Source of the DNA: an uncultured Marvinbryantia sp.
Lineage (GTDB): Bacteria; Bacillota; Clostridia; Lachnospirales; Lachnospiraceae
Reading direction: 5' to 3'
DNA length: 9,380 nucleotides
NCBI GenBank assembly: GCA_934394985.1
Contig: CAKRRF010000062.1
Coordinates: 1-9,380, forward strand
Each line of letters begins with the position of its first letter. Within the stretch, counting starts at the first letter, position 1. Position numbers and translations under genes: made by a program. Positions 1 to 7,297 of the stretch are shown here, piece after piece. The notes beneath the pieces are model-generated. The model saw only the letters and a list, made by a program, of their open reading frames with translations, had not been told where the DNA came from and made no database searches.

Positions 1-2
1 CA

Positions 3-230
3 GACAACTTTATTGGATTTATATGTGGTGTAATTTCCCAGGATCACGATCTGGAACAGATGTATCTTGACAGCTTTTTAAAAGTTGCCAAACTGGAAGG
101 TGCTGATATCAGTGCTACTTTAGAAAAACTGAATGCAATTGGTGAAAAATATAATGTAACATTTGTATTAAGCATTTCCATGGATCCGGCTAAGTTACCG
201 GAAGATATGAAGGACAAAGTAATCAACTAG
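3..230 (+). CDS. 3' end of an unrecognised protein (partial)
   Basis: An open frame enters from the left edge and runs for 75 codons to a TAG stop; the other two plus frames hit stops within the first 90 bases. The visible tail starts DNFIGFICGV and ends DMKDKVIN. It has an acidic, probably helical middle (DHDLEQMYLDSFLKVAKLEG) followed by a short hydrophobic strand (VTFVLSIS). No catalytic motif or membrane segment is visible and I do not recognise the family. An intrinsic terminator follows about 50 bases after the stop, so this gene belongs to the previous transcription unit and not to the operon that starts at 345. The start and most of the protein lie outside the window. Confidence 0.7.
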   Translation, partial: DNFIGFICGVISQDHDLEQMYLDSFLKVAKLEGADISATLEKLNAIGEKYNVTFVLSISMDPAKLPEDMKDKVIN

Positions 231-278
231 ATTACCTGCACTTACATAGCAGAGATGCTGAACTGTATCAGAAAAAAG

Positions 279-312
279 AAAATGCCGGATAACTGATATC
301 CGGCATTTTTTT
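279..312 (+). terminator. Intrinsic terminator after the partial gene
   Basis: The arms AAAATGCCGGAT (279-290) and ATCCGGCATTTT (298-309) are perfect complements around a 7-base loop. The right arm runs into seven consecutive T residues (306-312). This is a textbook Rho-independent terminator. It separates the partial upstream gene from the HlyD-like gene, whose ribosome site lies only about 20 bases further on. Confidence 0.93.
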
Positions 313-344
313 GGGTGGATTGCATATCAAATTAAGGAGTAAGA

Positions 345-1763
345 ATGGCTATACGAAAAACCAGAAAAAGCAAAGTTATAAAAATCAACCAGCATTCCAT
401 GCTGAATATTGGCACATTCATGTTCGGGATATTATTTCTGTATATGATTATCTGTCTGATTATGTATCTGACTTCTCCCCATGTGACAGCGTATGAAGTA
501 ACCGCCGGACCTCTTTCCGGCAATTACAAATATACTGCGCTGGCTTTAAAATCAGAAAAGGTTGTCTACAGTACCGGCAGTGGTAATATTCAATATTATG
601 CTCGTGAGAACAGTAAGGTGGGAGTCGGTAATGCGATCTATTCCCTCGGAGCTCTGAGTTCCACTCGGACAGATTTAGGTACTCAGTCCGTAACTGCTTC
701 TGAAGCGAATACGGATACACAAAACACTGCAGAGCAGGCTGCTGGCCAGGATGATACCGATTATTCCTCTTTTCGTAATATAGCATCCAGTTTTTCTACG
801 AATTATTCTTCTATGGATTATCAGACGGTATATAATTTTAAAGCGGATGCACAGACCTCTATTTTTGAAACCTGCTCGCAAAATCAGACCGCTTCCAATT
901 ACACCGGACAGAACGTGGTCACAACTGATACAGATGGAATCGTGGTATATTCGGTAGACGGAATGGAAGATAAGACTGCTGACGAGATTCGCCTCAGTGA
1001 TTTTAATAAAACCAATTATAAAAGAACAAATCTTCGGATGAAAGATAGCGTCAGTGCCAATGATCCTGTCTACAAACTGATTACCGACGAAGAGTGGTCG
1101 CTGATTATTCCACTGGATATTAAAACAGCAACGGAACTGGCTGATTCCTCTACGATACGTTTTACTTTCCTGGAAGATAAGTCTACGTTTAATGCCGATT
1201 TCTCTATCCTGCAAAATGAAGATGGATTTTTTGGAAAGCTGGATATCAGCAACTCTGTTATACGTTTTGCAGGTGACCGTTTTATTGATATTGAACTTCA
1301 GATCAATAAGGTCAGTGGTCTGAAAATACCAAACTCTGCGATCGCAGAAAAAACCTTCTACCGAATTCCAAAGGAATATGTCTCTGTCAATGAAGATAAT
1401 GAAGATGAAATCAGCCTGATTAAAGAGACTTATGATACCGATGGTTCTGCGATTACCAAATATATTACTGCGACCGTATATGACAAAACCAATACAGATT
1501 ATTATGTAGATACCGGTCTTTTTGAAGAAGGTGACTATGTACTGATGAAAGATTCTTCCAAACGATATCAGATATCTGATACCAAGTCCCTGATTGGTGT
1601 TTATAATATTAATAAAGGTTATGCTATATTCCGTGAAATCACAATTATTGATGAAAATGAGGAATATTGTATCGTAGAAAGCAACTCCAGCTATGGTCTG
1701 GCTCAGTATGATCATATAGCGTTAGATGCATCTACGGTAAAAGAAGATGCAATTGTCGTATAA
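345..1763 (+). CDS. HlyD-type membrane-anchored adaptor-like protein
   Basis: A 472-residue protein. It has a basic cytoplasmic N-terminus (MAIRKTRKSK), then one hydrophobic segment at about residues 20-43, and the rest is probably extracellular. The region just after the membrane (about 50-101) and residues about 192-206 (TTDTDGIVVYSVDG) look like the two halves of a split biotinyl/lipoyl-like domain. They are separated by a Ser/Thr/Gln-rich insert (about 103-190) in place of the usual long coiled-coil hairpin. A second beta-rich part includes GLKIPNSAI (325-333), which resembles the barrel-strand motif of membrane fusion adaptors. The start is supported by AAGGAG 334-339, five bases before ATG. 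No ABC transporter, permease or outer-membrane partner lies next to it, and a monoderm cell would not need a TolC. It is followed by yggS and sepF, so an envelope or division role is possible but is inference. The family call rests on architecture only. Confidence 0.72.
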   Translation: MAIRKTRKSKVIKINQHSMLNIGTFMFGILFLYMIICLIMYLTSPHVTAYEVTAGPLSGNYKYTALALKSEKVVYSTGSGNIQYYARENSKVGVGNAIYSLGALSSTRTDLGTQSVTASEANTDTQNTAEQAAGQDDTDYSSFRNIASSFSTNYSSMDYQTVYNFKADAQTSIFETCSQNQTASNYTGQNVVTTDTDGIVVYSVDGMEDKTADEIRLSDFNKTNYKRTNLRMKDSVSANDPVYKLITDEEWSLIIPLDIKTATELADSSTIRFTFLEDKSTFNADFSILQNEDGFFGKLDISNSVIRFAGDRFIDIELQINKVSGLKIPNSAIAEKTFYRIPKEYVSVNEDNEDEISLIKETYDTDGSAITKYITATVYDKTNTDYYVDTGLFEEGDYVLMKDSSKRYQISDTKSLIGVYNINKGYAIFREITIIDENEEYCIVESNSSYGLAQYDHIALDASTVKEDAIVV

Positions 1764-1803
1764 TGATTTGTATCATATGTAAGAAAAAGGAGATGTTATT
1801 GTT

Positions 1804-2496
1804 ATGATAAAAGAAAATTATCTGGATGTGCAGAAAAAAGTCTATGCTGCCTGTGAACGCGTCGGAAGAGATCCGAAAGAAGTCACTCTGATTGCGGTCA
1901 GCAAAACGAAACCGGTTTCTATGATCGAAGAACTTCTTCCTCTGGGTGTCGTGGATTTTGGTGAAAATAAACCACAGGAATTAAAAGAAAAATATGAGAT
2001 GCTTCCCAGAGATCTGAAATGGCATATGATTGGACATCTTCAGAGAAACAAAGTCAAATATATCATTGATAAAGCCTGCATGATTCACTCTCTGGAATCA
2101 CTTCGTCTTGCTGAAACAATTCAGACAGAAGCGGAAAAGCACAATGTCATTATGCCTGTACTGGTAGAAATCAATGCTGCTATGGAAGAGTCCAAATTTG
2201 GTCTGACGCTGGACGAAACACCTGCTTTTATTGAACAGGTTGCTGCATTTCCCAATATCAGGGTATCTGGTCTTATGACAATCGCTCCATTTGTTGAAAA
2301 CCCTGAAGATAACAGAATTCACTTTCAAAATTTATATAATTTATTTATTGACATTAAAGGCAGAAACATTGATAATGTAAATATGTGCAATCTCAGCATG
2401 GGTATGACAAATGATTATGAAGTTGCCATTGAAGAAGGTGCTACCATGGTAAGAGTCGGAACCGGAATATTCGGAGCCCGTTCTTATCAGGTATAA
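1804..2496 (+). CDS. yggS: PLP-binding homeostasis protein, YggS/YlmE family
   Basis: A 230-residue protein, the normal length for the YggS/PROSC family. These are single-domain TIM-barrel proteins that hold pyridoxal 5'-phosphate and buffer its level and that of amino/keto acids; no enzymatic reaction is established. The PLP lysine is K34 in AVSKTKP. Other family signatures are DFGENKPQEL (51-60), WHMIGHLQRNK (73-83), HSLESLRLA (95-103), SMGMTNDYEVAI (198-209) and the phosphate-binding RVGTGIFGAR (217-226). The ribosome site AAAGGAG at 1786-1792 is 11 bases from ATG; an ATG at 1793 is out of frame and stops at once. It sits 40 bp after the HlyD-like gene and 23 bp before sepF, the arrangement seen in many Gram-positives (ylmE-sepF in Bacillus). 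Confidence 0.96.
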   Translation: MIKENYLDVQKKVYAACERVGRDPKEVTLIAVSKTKPVSMIEELLPLGVVDFGENKPQELKEKYEMLPRDLKWHMIGHLQRNKVKYIIDKACMIHSLESLRLAETIQTEAEKHNVIMPVLVEINAAMEESKFGLTLDETPAFIEQVAAFPNIRVSGLMTIAPFVENPEDNRIHFQNLYNLFIDIKGRNIDNVNMCNLSMGMTNDYEVAIEEGATMVRVGTGIFGARSYQV

Positions 2497-2519
2497 AGAA
2501 AAAAGATTGGAGCAAAAGA

Positions 2520-3143
2520 ATGAGTTTTCTCGATAAGATATTAAACGCCATGAAGTTAAATGATGACTATGATGACGATGACGATTTTTTAGATGATGAT
2601 GCAGACGATTACGAAGAAGAACGTCCGAAGAAAAGCTTCTTCAAAAAATCTCAGTCAGATTCTTTTGATGATATAGAAGATGACTTTGACGAAGAACCGC
2701 TGGCAAGAAAAAGCCTGAAGCAGCCGGTAAAGACTCTGAAAACAGTAAATTCTGCCAAGCCGAAGAGCAGCAACAGCAGCAGCTACACGGCTCCGAAGAC
2801 TACGGTTACCAGCAGCAAGGTGTCCCCGATCCGTACACGTAAATCTGCCAATGATATGGCAGTATGTGTTGTAAAGCCGCGTAATATGGAAGATGCACGG
2901 GAGATTACTGAGACATTACTGGCGAACTGCACTGTGGTACTGAATATGGAAGGACTGGATCTGGATCTGGCTCAGCGTATTATTGACTTCACATCCGGTT
3001 CCTGTTATGCGATTAACGGTAATCTTCAGAAGATCAGTAATTACATATTCATCATTACTCCGGCATCTGTCGATGTATCCGGAGATTTTCAGGACCTGTT
3101 AAACGGAGCATTTGACATTCCATCTATGAATTTTAATTATTAA
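2520..3143 (+). CDS. sepF: Cell division protein SepF
   Basis: SepF anchors FtsZ filaments to the membrane and helps form the septum. The first residues, MSFLDKILNAMKL, fit the short amphipathic membrane-binding helix. Residues 15-60 are a very acidic linker (runs of Asp and Glu) and about 66-110 is Ser/Thr/Lys-rich, partly coded by an AGC/CAG trinucleotide run near 2764-2782. The conserved SepF (DUF552) fold covers about 112-197 and includes VVKPRNMEDAREI, the DLDLAQRIIDFTSG helix and the GNLQKISNYIFIITP strand that lines the FtsZ-binding dimer. At 207 aa it is longer than the roughly 150 aa Bacillus protein, and the extra length lies in the linker. GGAG (about 2508-2511) serves ATG 2520. 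The ylmH-like gene follows 5 bp later. Confidence 0.96.
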   Translation: MSFLDKILNAMKLNDDYDDDDDFLDDDADDYEEERPKKSFFKKSQSDSFDDIEDDFDEEPLARKSLKQPVKTLKTVNSAKPKSSNSSSYTAPKTTVTSSKVSPIRTRKSANDMAVCVVKPRNMEDAREITETLLANCTVVLNMEGLDLDLAQRIIDFTSGSCYAINGNLQKISNYIFIITPASVDVSGDFQDLLNGAFDIPSMNFNY

Positions 3144-3148
3144 ACCAT

Positions 3149-3937
3149 ATGACAAAAGAAGAGACCTTATTTCAAAGAAGACTGATTGATCTGGCTAATC
3201 TGGCAGATCAGCGCAACATTGTATTATTCAGTGATTTTTTGAGCCTTAACGAATTGAATATTTATCATAGCAGCAAAAAAGAGCTGGGCTTTGTGACCTG
3301 TCGGCTCTTTGGAGGCTATGAATCAGCAGAGCGTCAGATGATAGCATTTATACCTGATGCTCTTTCTTATGATATCGGATCGGAAGCTGCTGATCTGCCG
3401 TATGGATGGGAATATCCATTTTCCTGTATTCGGATTCTCCCTCTCAACGAAAAATATGCCGACAAACTGACGCATCGAGATTTCCTTGGGGCCATATTGC
3501 ACATCGGCATAGAGCGCAGTAAGATTGGAGATATTCTGCTAACCGACGATGGTACTTATGTATTCTGTCACAATACGATGACAGATCTGCTATGTCAGGA
3601 ACTGACACACATTCGTCATACCTCCGTATATGCACAGAGCACCAGCCTTCAGGATTTTTCCTGGAAGCCATCCTATGAAACAGTTCATGGGACAGTAGCC
3701 TCTTTGCGTCTGGACAGCCTGTTGTCGCTGGCCTTTGGTTCTTCCAGAAGCAGTCTGACTTCTCTGGTAGAAAACGGAAGTGTTTTTGTCAACGGCAGAC
3801 TGACCACGTCCAATGGATACAAGTTAAAAGAAAACGATATCATATCCGTCCGTGGATATGGAAAATTCAAATATATTCAGACACTTTCTGAGACACGAAA
3901 GGGTCGTTTATCTGTGGAAATACTGCGTTATAAATAA
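3149..3937 (+). CDS. ylmH: YlmH-type S4-domain RNA-binding protein
   Basis: A 262-residue protein matching the YlmH family, which is encoded next to sepF in many Firmicutes and has been tied to ribosome-associated quality control. The N-terminal part contains the family signature THRDFLGAILHIGIERSKIG (108-127) and DGTYVFC (134-140). The C-terminal S4 RNA-binding fold covers about 185-245, with RLDSLLSLAFGSSRS, LVENGSVFVNGR and the NDIISVRGYGKF strand. No Shine-Dalgarno is visible in the 5-bp gap (ACCAT) or just upstream, where sepF ends in AT-rich codons. Translation therefore probably depends on ribosomes finishing sepF. The symbol is assigned by family and position. Confidence 0.93.
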   Translation: MTKEETLFQRRLIDLANLADQRNIVLFSDFLSLNELNIYHSSKKELGFVTCRLFGGYESAERQMIAFIPDALSYDIGSEAADLPYGWEYPFSCIRILPLNEKYADKLTHRDFLGAILHIGIERSKIGDILLTDDGTYVFCHNTMTDLLCQELTHIRHTSVYAQSTSLQDFSWKPSYETVHGTVASLRLDSLLSLAFGSSRSSLTSLVENGSVFVNGRLTTSNGYKLKENDIISVRGYGKFKYIQTLSETRKGRLSVEILRYK

Positions 3938-3960
3938 TAGAAAAGGAGTGTATCATCATT

Positions 3961-5088
3961 ATGGAAAAAAATCAGACAAATGCATCTGCATTATTTGTGA
4001 AAACGGGCAAAGAAAGCGGTTATCACATATATTTTGAACAGAGCTTTGAACAGCTTTCCGCATTTCTGGAGCAGGACTGCCAGATTTCTGCAAGAAAAAT
4101 CTGTATTGTTTCGGACAGCCATGTATTCCCACTTTATGGAGAAAAAATTGTACAGGAGCTTACCGGAAAATGTGTTTCGCTCTCCAGTTTTATTTTTCCT
4201 GCCGGAGAACAGAACAAGACGCTGAACACCGTAAAAGACTTATATGAACATCTGATACTGGAACACTTGGAACGTCGTGATCTGATTCTTGCACTGGGAG
4301 GCGGTGTAGTGGGAGATCTTGCAGGCTATGCTGCAGCTACTTATCTGAGAGGAATCGACTTTGTCCAGATACCGACTACATTATTATCCCAGGTTGACAG
4401 CAGTATCGGCGGAAAGACTGGGGTGGACTTTGACAGCTATAAAAATATGGTAGGTGCATTTCATCAGCCATCTCTGGTCTATATGAACCTGGATACACTG
4501 AAAACACTGGACAGCCAGCAGTTTGCCTGCGGTATGGGTGAGATTCTCAAACATGGTCTGATCAAAAATGCCGACTATTATGAATGGCTGATCAATCATA
4601 TGATGGAGATCAATGACCGTGAGCTGCCTGTATTACTGGAAATGGTACAGGAAAGCTGTCGCATTAAGGGCGCTGTGGTAGAAAAGGACCCGACCGAAAA
4701 AGGAGAGCGCGCATTATTAAACTTTGGTCATACCATCGGACATGCCATCGAAAAAGTAAAATCACCAGAGCTTCTTCACGGTCAGTGTGTAGCACTTGGT
4801 TCCGTGGCAGCTGCTTATATCTCTTTTCAAAGAGGGCTGCTGTCAATGGAGGAATTTTATGAAATCCGTGACATGAATGTGGGATTTGATCTTTCTTTCC
4901 TGGTAGATGGTATTGACAGCAGCGAAATTCTGCGTATTACCAAATCTGATAAGAAAATGGATGCCGGAAAGGTAAAATTCATCCTGTTAAAGGGAATCGG
5001 AAAGGCATTCATCGATCATACGGTTACAGATGAAGAAATGTTAGAAGCCATTGAATTTCTGAATGCGGATAATCTGGAAAAGGAGTAG
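3961..5088 (+). CDS. aroB: 3-dehydroquinate synthase
   Basis: It converts 3-deoxy-D-arabino-heptulosonate 7-phosphate to 3-dehydroquinate, the second step of the shikimate pathway, using NAD and a divalent metal in the cytoplasm. The 375 residues cover the whole family. The NAD-binding GGGVVGD lies at 113-119; the substrate region TYLRGIDFVQIPTTLLSQVD spans about 127-146 and is followed by SSIGGKTGVD. The metal ligands are probably E194 (GMGEILKHG), H257 (NFGHTIGHA) and H273 (LLHGQ). AAAAGGAGTG at 3941-3950 precedes ATG with slightly long spacing (about 12 bases after GGAG). No other shikimate gene is in the window. Its place between ylmH and lspA is unlike the Bacillus order and probably reflects operon rearrangement. 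Confidence 0.97.
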   Translation: MEKNQTNASALFVKTGKESGYHIYFEQSFEQLSAFLEQDCQISARKICIVSDSHVFPLYGEKIVQELTGKCVSLSSFIFPAGEQNKTLNTVKDLYEHLILEHLERRDLILALGGGVVGDLAGYAAATYLRGIDFVQIPTTLLSQVDSSIGGKTGVDFDSYKNMVGAFHQPSLVYMNLDTLKTLDSQQFACGMGEILKHGLIKNADYYEWLINHMMEINDRELPVLLEMVQESCRIKGAVVEKDPTEKGERALLNFGHTIGHAIEKVKSPELLHGQCVALGSVAAAYISFQRGLLSMEEFYEIRDMNVGFDLSFLVDGIDSSEILRITKSDKKMDAGKVKFILLKGIGKAFIDHTVTDEEMLEAIEFLNADNLEKE

Positions 5089-5099
5089 TCGACGTAACC

Positions 5100-5128
5100 A
5101 TGTTATGTTAACTGTTTGCTCGTTATGA
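5100..5128 (+). promoter_or_regulatory. lspA start region: weak ribosome site and overlapping mini-frames
   Basis: No purine-rich Shine-Dalgarno lies within 15 bases of any candidate lspA start. Two short frames lie just ahead: ATG 5100 to TAA 5111 (3 codons) and ATG 5105 to TGA 5128 (7 codons). The second ends in the tetramer ATGA, whose ATG (5125-5127) is the likely lspA start. The overlap is the usual form of stop-start coupling, but the only good upstream AAAAGGAG (5079-5086) lies inside the end of aroB. I infer coupled or low-level initiation; chance cannot be excluded for frames this short. Confidence 0.35.
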
Positions 5129-5613
5129 AAAAAACTCGAATTTACGTTCTGGGAATGATGGAACTGATCTTGCTGATTTTTTTGGATCAGTTGAGTAAAT
5201 ATGCCGCTGTATCCTGCTTAAAAGGGAAGATCAGTATTTCCATTTTTCCCGGTATTATGGAATTATATTATCTGGAAAATCATGGAGCCGCATGGGGGAT
5301 TCTGGAAAATGCCCGTTACTTTTTCCTGATCACTGCCCTGATTCTGGTGGGAGCGGTTTTCTGGTATTATCGTCGAATTCCGATAGAGAAGCATTGGAAT
5401 TTCTGCCGTTTTCTGATGATTATGCTGGCATCCGGTGCAATCGGAAATGCCATTGACCGCTTTTTCAACGGATATGTAGTAGACTTTCTCTATGTTTCGA
5501 TCATTGACTTTCCGGTTTTTAATGTGGCAGACTGTTATGTCACACTTTCGATTCTATTGTTTTTTATATTTTACAGAAAAGAGGTAGGCAGGTGGATCAA
5601 AAGCGAATCATAG
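5125..5613 (+). CDS. lspA: Lipoprotein signal peptidase (signal peptidase II)
   Basis: This integral membrane aspartyl protease removes the signal peptide of prolipoproteins after diacylglyceryl transfer. From ATG 5125 it is 162 residues, the usual size. Four hydrophobic segments are visible (about 5-21, 64-81, 94-110, 133-150). Conserved motifs are FLDQLSK (19-25), ENHGAAWGI (51-59), the catalytic GNAIDRF with D111, and FNVADCYV with D136. A TTG at 5116 would add three residues (MLV); I prefer the ATG because neither start has a clear ribosome site and MKKTR is a typical beginning. The end overlaps the pseudouridine synthase gene by 22 bases, which argues for coupled expression. Confidence 0.95.
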   Translation: MKKTRIYVLGMMELILLIFLDQLSKYAAVSCLKGKISISIFPGIMELYYLENHGAAWGILENARYFFLITALILVGAVFWYYRRIPIEKHWNFCRFLMIMLASGAIGNAIDRFFNGYVVDFLYVSIIDFPVFNVADCYVTLSILLFFIFYRKEVGRWIKSES

Positions 5614-6521
5614 CCTCAGGTGATTTTTGCGGAGTCCGCATAGACAAATTTCTGTCTGAACAGTTTCCGGAATATTCCCGGTCATATATTCAGAAATTAA
5701 TCAAAGACGGCCAGGTAACGGCAAATGAAAAGATTATCAAATCAAACTATAAAATCACTGGTTCCGAAGAGATTGCTCTGAGCATCCCTGACCAGGTAAT
5801 GCCGGATATCCTGCCTGAAAATATACCACTGGATATCTTGTATGAAGATCAGGATCTGATTGTTATTAATAAACCAAAGGGAATGGTGGTACACCCGGCT
5901 GCCGGTCATTACAGCGGCACGCTGGTTAATGCCATCATGTATCATTGTGGAAGTGAATTGTCAGGTATTAATGGTGTCATGCGCCCAGGTATTGTGCATC
6001 GCATTGACCGTAATACTACAGGAAGCCTTCTGGTCTGCAAAAATGATTTTGCGCATAATGCGATTGCAGAGCAGTTGAAGGTACATTCTATTACTAGAAA
6101 ATATCGAGCTATCGTACATGGAAATCTGAAAGAAGATCAAGGTACTATCCAGGCGCCGATCGGACGTCATCCAGTTGACCGAAAAAAAATGGCTATCGAA
6201 CCACGAAATGGAAAAGAAGCCATTACCCATTATCAGGTTCTGGAGCGATTTGGTAATTACACTTATATTGAATGTCAGCTTGAGACAGGACGGACGCATC
6301 AGATCCGTGTCCATATGAGCAGTATACATCATCCGATTGTAGGAGATGAGGTATATGGTCCGGCCAGATGTCCTTTTACAGGTCTGCAGGGGCAGACTCT
6401 TCATGCACAGGTTCTTGGATTTCTTCATCCCAGAACGCAGGAATATATGGAGTTTTCTGCACCTTTGCCGGAATATTTTGAAGATCTGCTGCGAAAGCTT
6501 CGCAATACGTCCAGATTGTGA
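5592..6521 (+). CDS. rluD: Pseudouridine synthase, RluA/RluD family
   Basis: A 309-residue enzyme that isomerises uridine to pseudouridine, probably in 23S rRNA helix 69 as in RluD; the exact target cannot be read from sequence. An N-terminal S4 domain (about 14-65: VRIDKFLSEQFPEYSRSYIQ) is followed by the catalytic domain. That domain has VINKPKGMVVHPAAG (91-105), the active-site motif GIVHRIDRNTTG with catalytic D139, and TGRTHQIRVHMSSI in the C-terminal half. The usual form of the active-site motif is HRLDKDTSG, so I/R/N/T are mild variants around an intact Asp. The start is GTG at 5592, served by AGAGG about 8 bases upstream inside lspA. The Bacillus homologue (ylyB) also follows lspA. 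Confidence 0.94.
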   Translation: MDQKRIIASGDFCGVRIDKFLSEQFPEYSRSYIQKLIKDGQVTANEKIIKSNYKITGSEEIALSIPDQVMPDILPENIPLDILYEDQDLIVINKPKGMVVHPAAGHYSGTLVNAIMYHCGSELSGINGVMRPGIVHRIDRNTTGSLLVCKNDFAHNAIAEQLKVHSITRKYRAIVHGNLKEDQGTIQAPIGRHPVDRKKMAIEPRNGKEAITHYQVLERFGNYTYIECQLETGRTHQIRVHMSSIHHPIVGDEVYGPARCPFTGLQGQTLHAQVLGFLHPRTQEYMEFSAPLPEYFEDLLRKLRNTSRL

Positions 6522-6544
6522 TTAATTGTAATTTTGAAGAATTT

Positions 6545-6564
6545 TTGTACAAATTGCTGTACAA
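6545..6564. promoter_or_regulatory. TTGTACA inverted repeat, possible operator
   Basis: TTGTACA at 6545-6551 and its reverse complement TGTACAA at 6558-6564 flank a 6-base spacer, and the left copy extends to a self-palindrome TTGTACAA (6545-6552). The right arm covers the likely -35 hexamer of the promoter ahead of the kinase-like gene, so a bound dimer could block RNA polymerase. No regulator gene is nearby and I cannot name a matching family. The same 8-mer recurs at 9366-9373. Confidence 0.4.
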
Positions 6565-6586
6565 CATCCGGCATTTATTGTATAAT
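6558..6586 (+). promoter_or_regulatory. Predicted sigma-A promoter for the kinase-like gene and dtd
   Basis: A perfect -10 box TATAAT (6581-6586) is preceded at 17 bp by TGTACA (6558-6563), a 4-of-6 match to the -35 consensus. The expected start near 6593 gives a leader of about 37 bases containing a strong AGGAGGAG ribosome site (6616-6623). No terminator separates this from the pseudouridine synthase gene, so upstream read-through may add to expression. Confidence 0.65.
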
Positions 6587-6629
6587 ACATCTAAAATAAT
6601 TTAATCCAAAAGAGCAGGAGGAGATTTCT

Positions 6630-7283
6630 ATGGCATGTAAATCAGTCATCACAATAGGAAGACAATATGGAAGCGGCGGAAGAGAAATTGGACAAAAACT
6701 TGCTGAAGCTTTTGGAATCAAATGCTACGACAATGAACTCTTAGACCGCGCAGCAAAAGAGAGCGGCCTTTGCCAGGAACTTTTTGAAAATCATGATGAA
6801 AAACCAACCAACAGCTTTCTATACTCACTGGTTATGGATACCTATTCTATGGGATATGCATCTTCCGCATTATCCGGTATGCCGATCAATCATAAGGTAT
6901 TTCTGGCACAGTTTAATGCCATCAAAGATATCGCCAAAGAAGGACCATGTGTAATGGTTGGTCGTTGCGCTGACTATGCACTGGAATCATTTCCAAATCA
7001 CGTGTCTATCTTTGTTTACGGTGATCTGGAAACCAGAATCCACCGTATTGCCAGACGACATGAATGGAGCGATTCTAAAGCAAAGGATGCTATCAATAAA
7101 ACAGATAAGCAGCGAGCCAGCTACTATAACTACTATACCAGTAAAAAATGGGGCGACATCGGCAGCTATGATCTCTGTATCAACAGTTCCGTTCTTGGTA
7201 TTGACGGTACCGTAGATCTGATTCGAAAATTCGTGGAAGAAAAAGAAGAACGGAAAATTCCGCGCCACATTTCAGATAAATAA
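6630..7283 (+). CDS. Cytidylate kinase-like P-loop protein
   Basis: A 217-residue protein of the cytidylate-kinase-like family, common in Clostridia and distinct from the main Cmk. The P-loop region is [15 protein letters not shown] (7-21), with Gly-rich GSGGREIG in place of a classic GxxxxGKS/T. Other conserved stretches are [11 protein letters not shown] (32-42), [12 protein letters not shown] (107-118), a basic LID-like segment [11 protein letters not shown] (136-146), [16 protein letters not shown] (155-170) and YDLCINSS (180-187). By analogy it would phosphorylate a nucleoside monophosphate, but true substrates of this family are poorly defined. AGGAGGAG at 6616-6623, six bases from ATG, is the strongest ribosome site in the window. 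dtd starts 14 bases after its stop and probably shares its transcript. Confidence 0.88.
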   Translation: MACKSVITIGRQYGSGGREIGQKLAEAFGIKCYDNELLDRAAKESGLCQELFENHDEKPTNSFLYSLVMDTYSMGYASSALSGMPINHKVFLAQFNAIKDIAKEGPCVMVGRCADYALESFPNHVSIFVYGDLETRIHRIARRHEWSDSKAKDAINKTDKQRASYYNYYTSKKWGDIGSYDLCINSSVLGIDGTVDLIRKFVEEKEERKIPRHISDK

Positions 7284-7297
7284 CAGGAGAACTATAT

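Noticed and set aside
675..1715. Long minus-strand open frame (346 codons) opposite the HlyD-like gene
   Set aside because: It is antisense to a gene with a good ribosome site and a coherent protein. Its translation is Ile/Phe-rich with no recognisable domain, and no start signals support it.
5961..6428. Minus-strand open frame opposite the pseudouridine synthase gene
   Set aside because: It is antisense to conserved catalytic motifs and shows no independent evidence of coding.
6490..6504. TGCGAA/TTCGCA hairpin at the end of the pseudouridine synthase gene
   Set aside because: It is a stable small stem but lies inside the coding region with no T run after it, so it is not supported as a terminator.
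6566..6576. ATCCGGCATTT shared with the terminator arm at 298-308
   Set aside because: An 11-base match in a 9.4-kb AT-rich window with no matching partner arm at this location is most simply chance.
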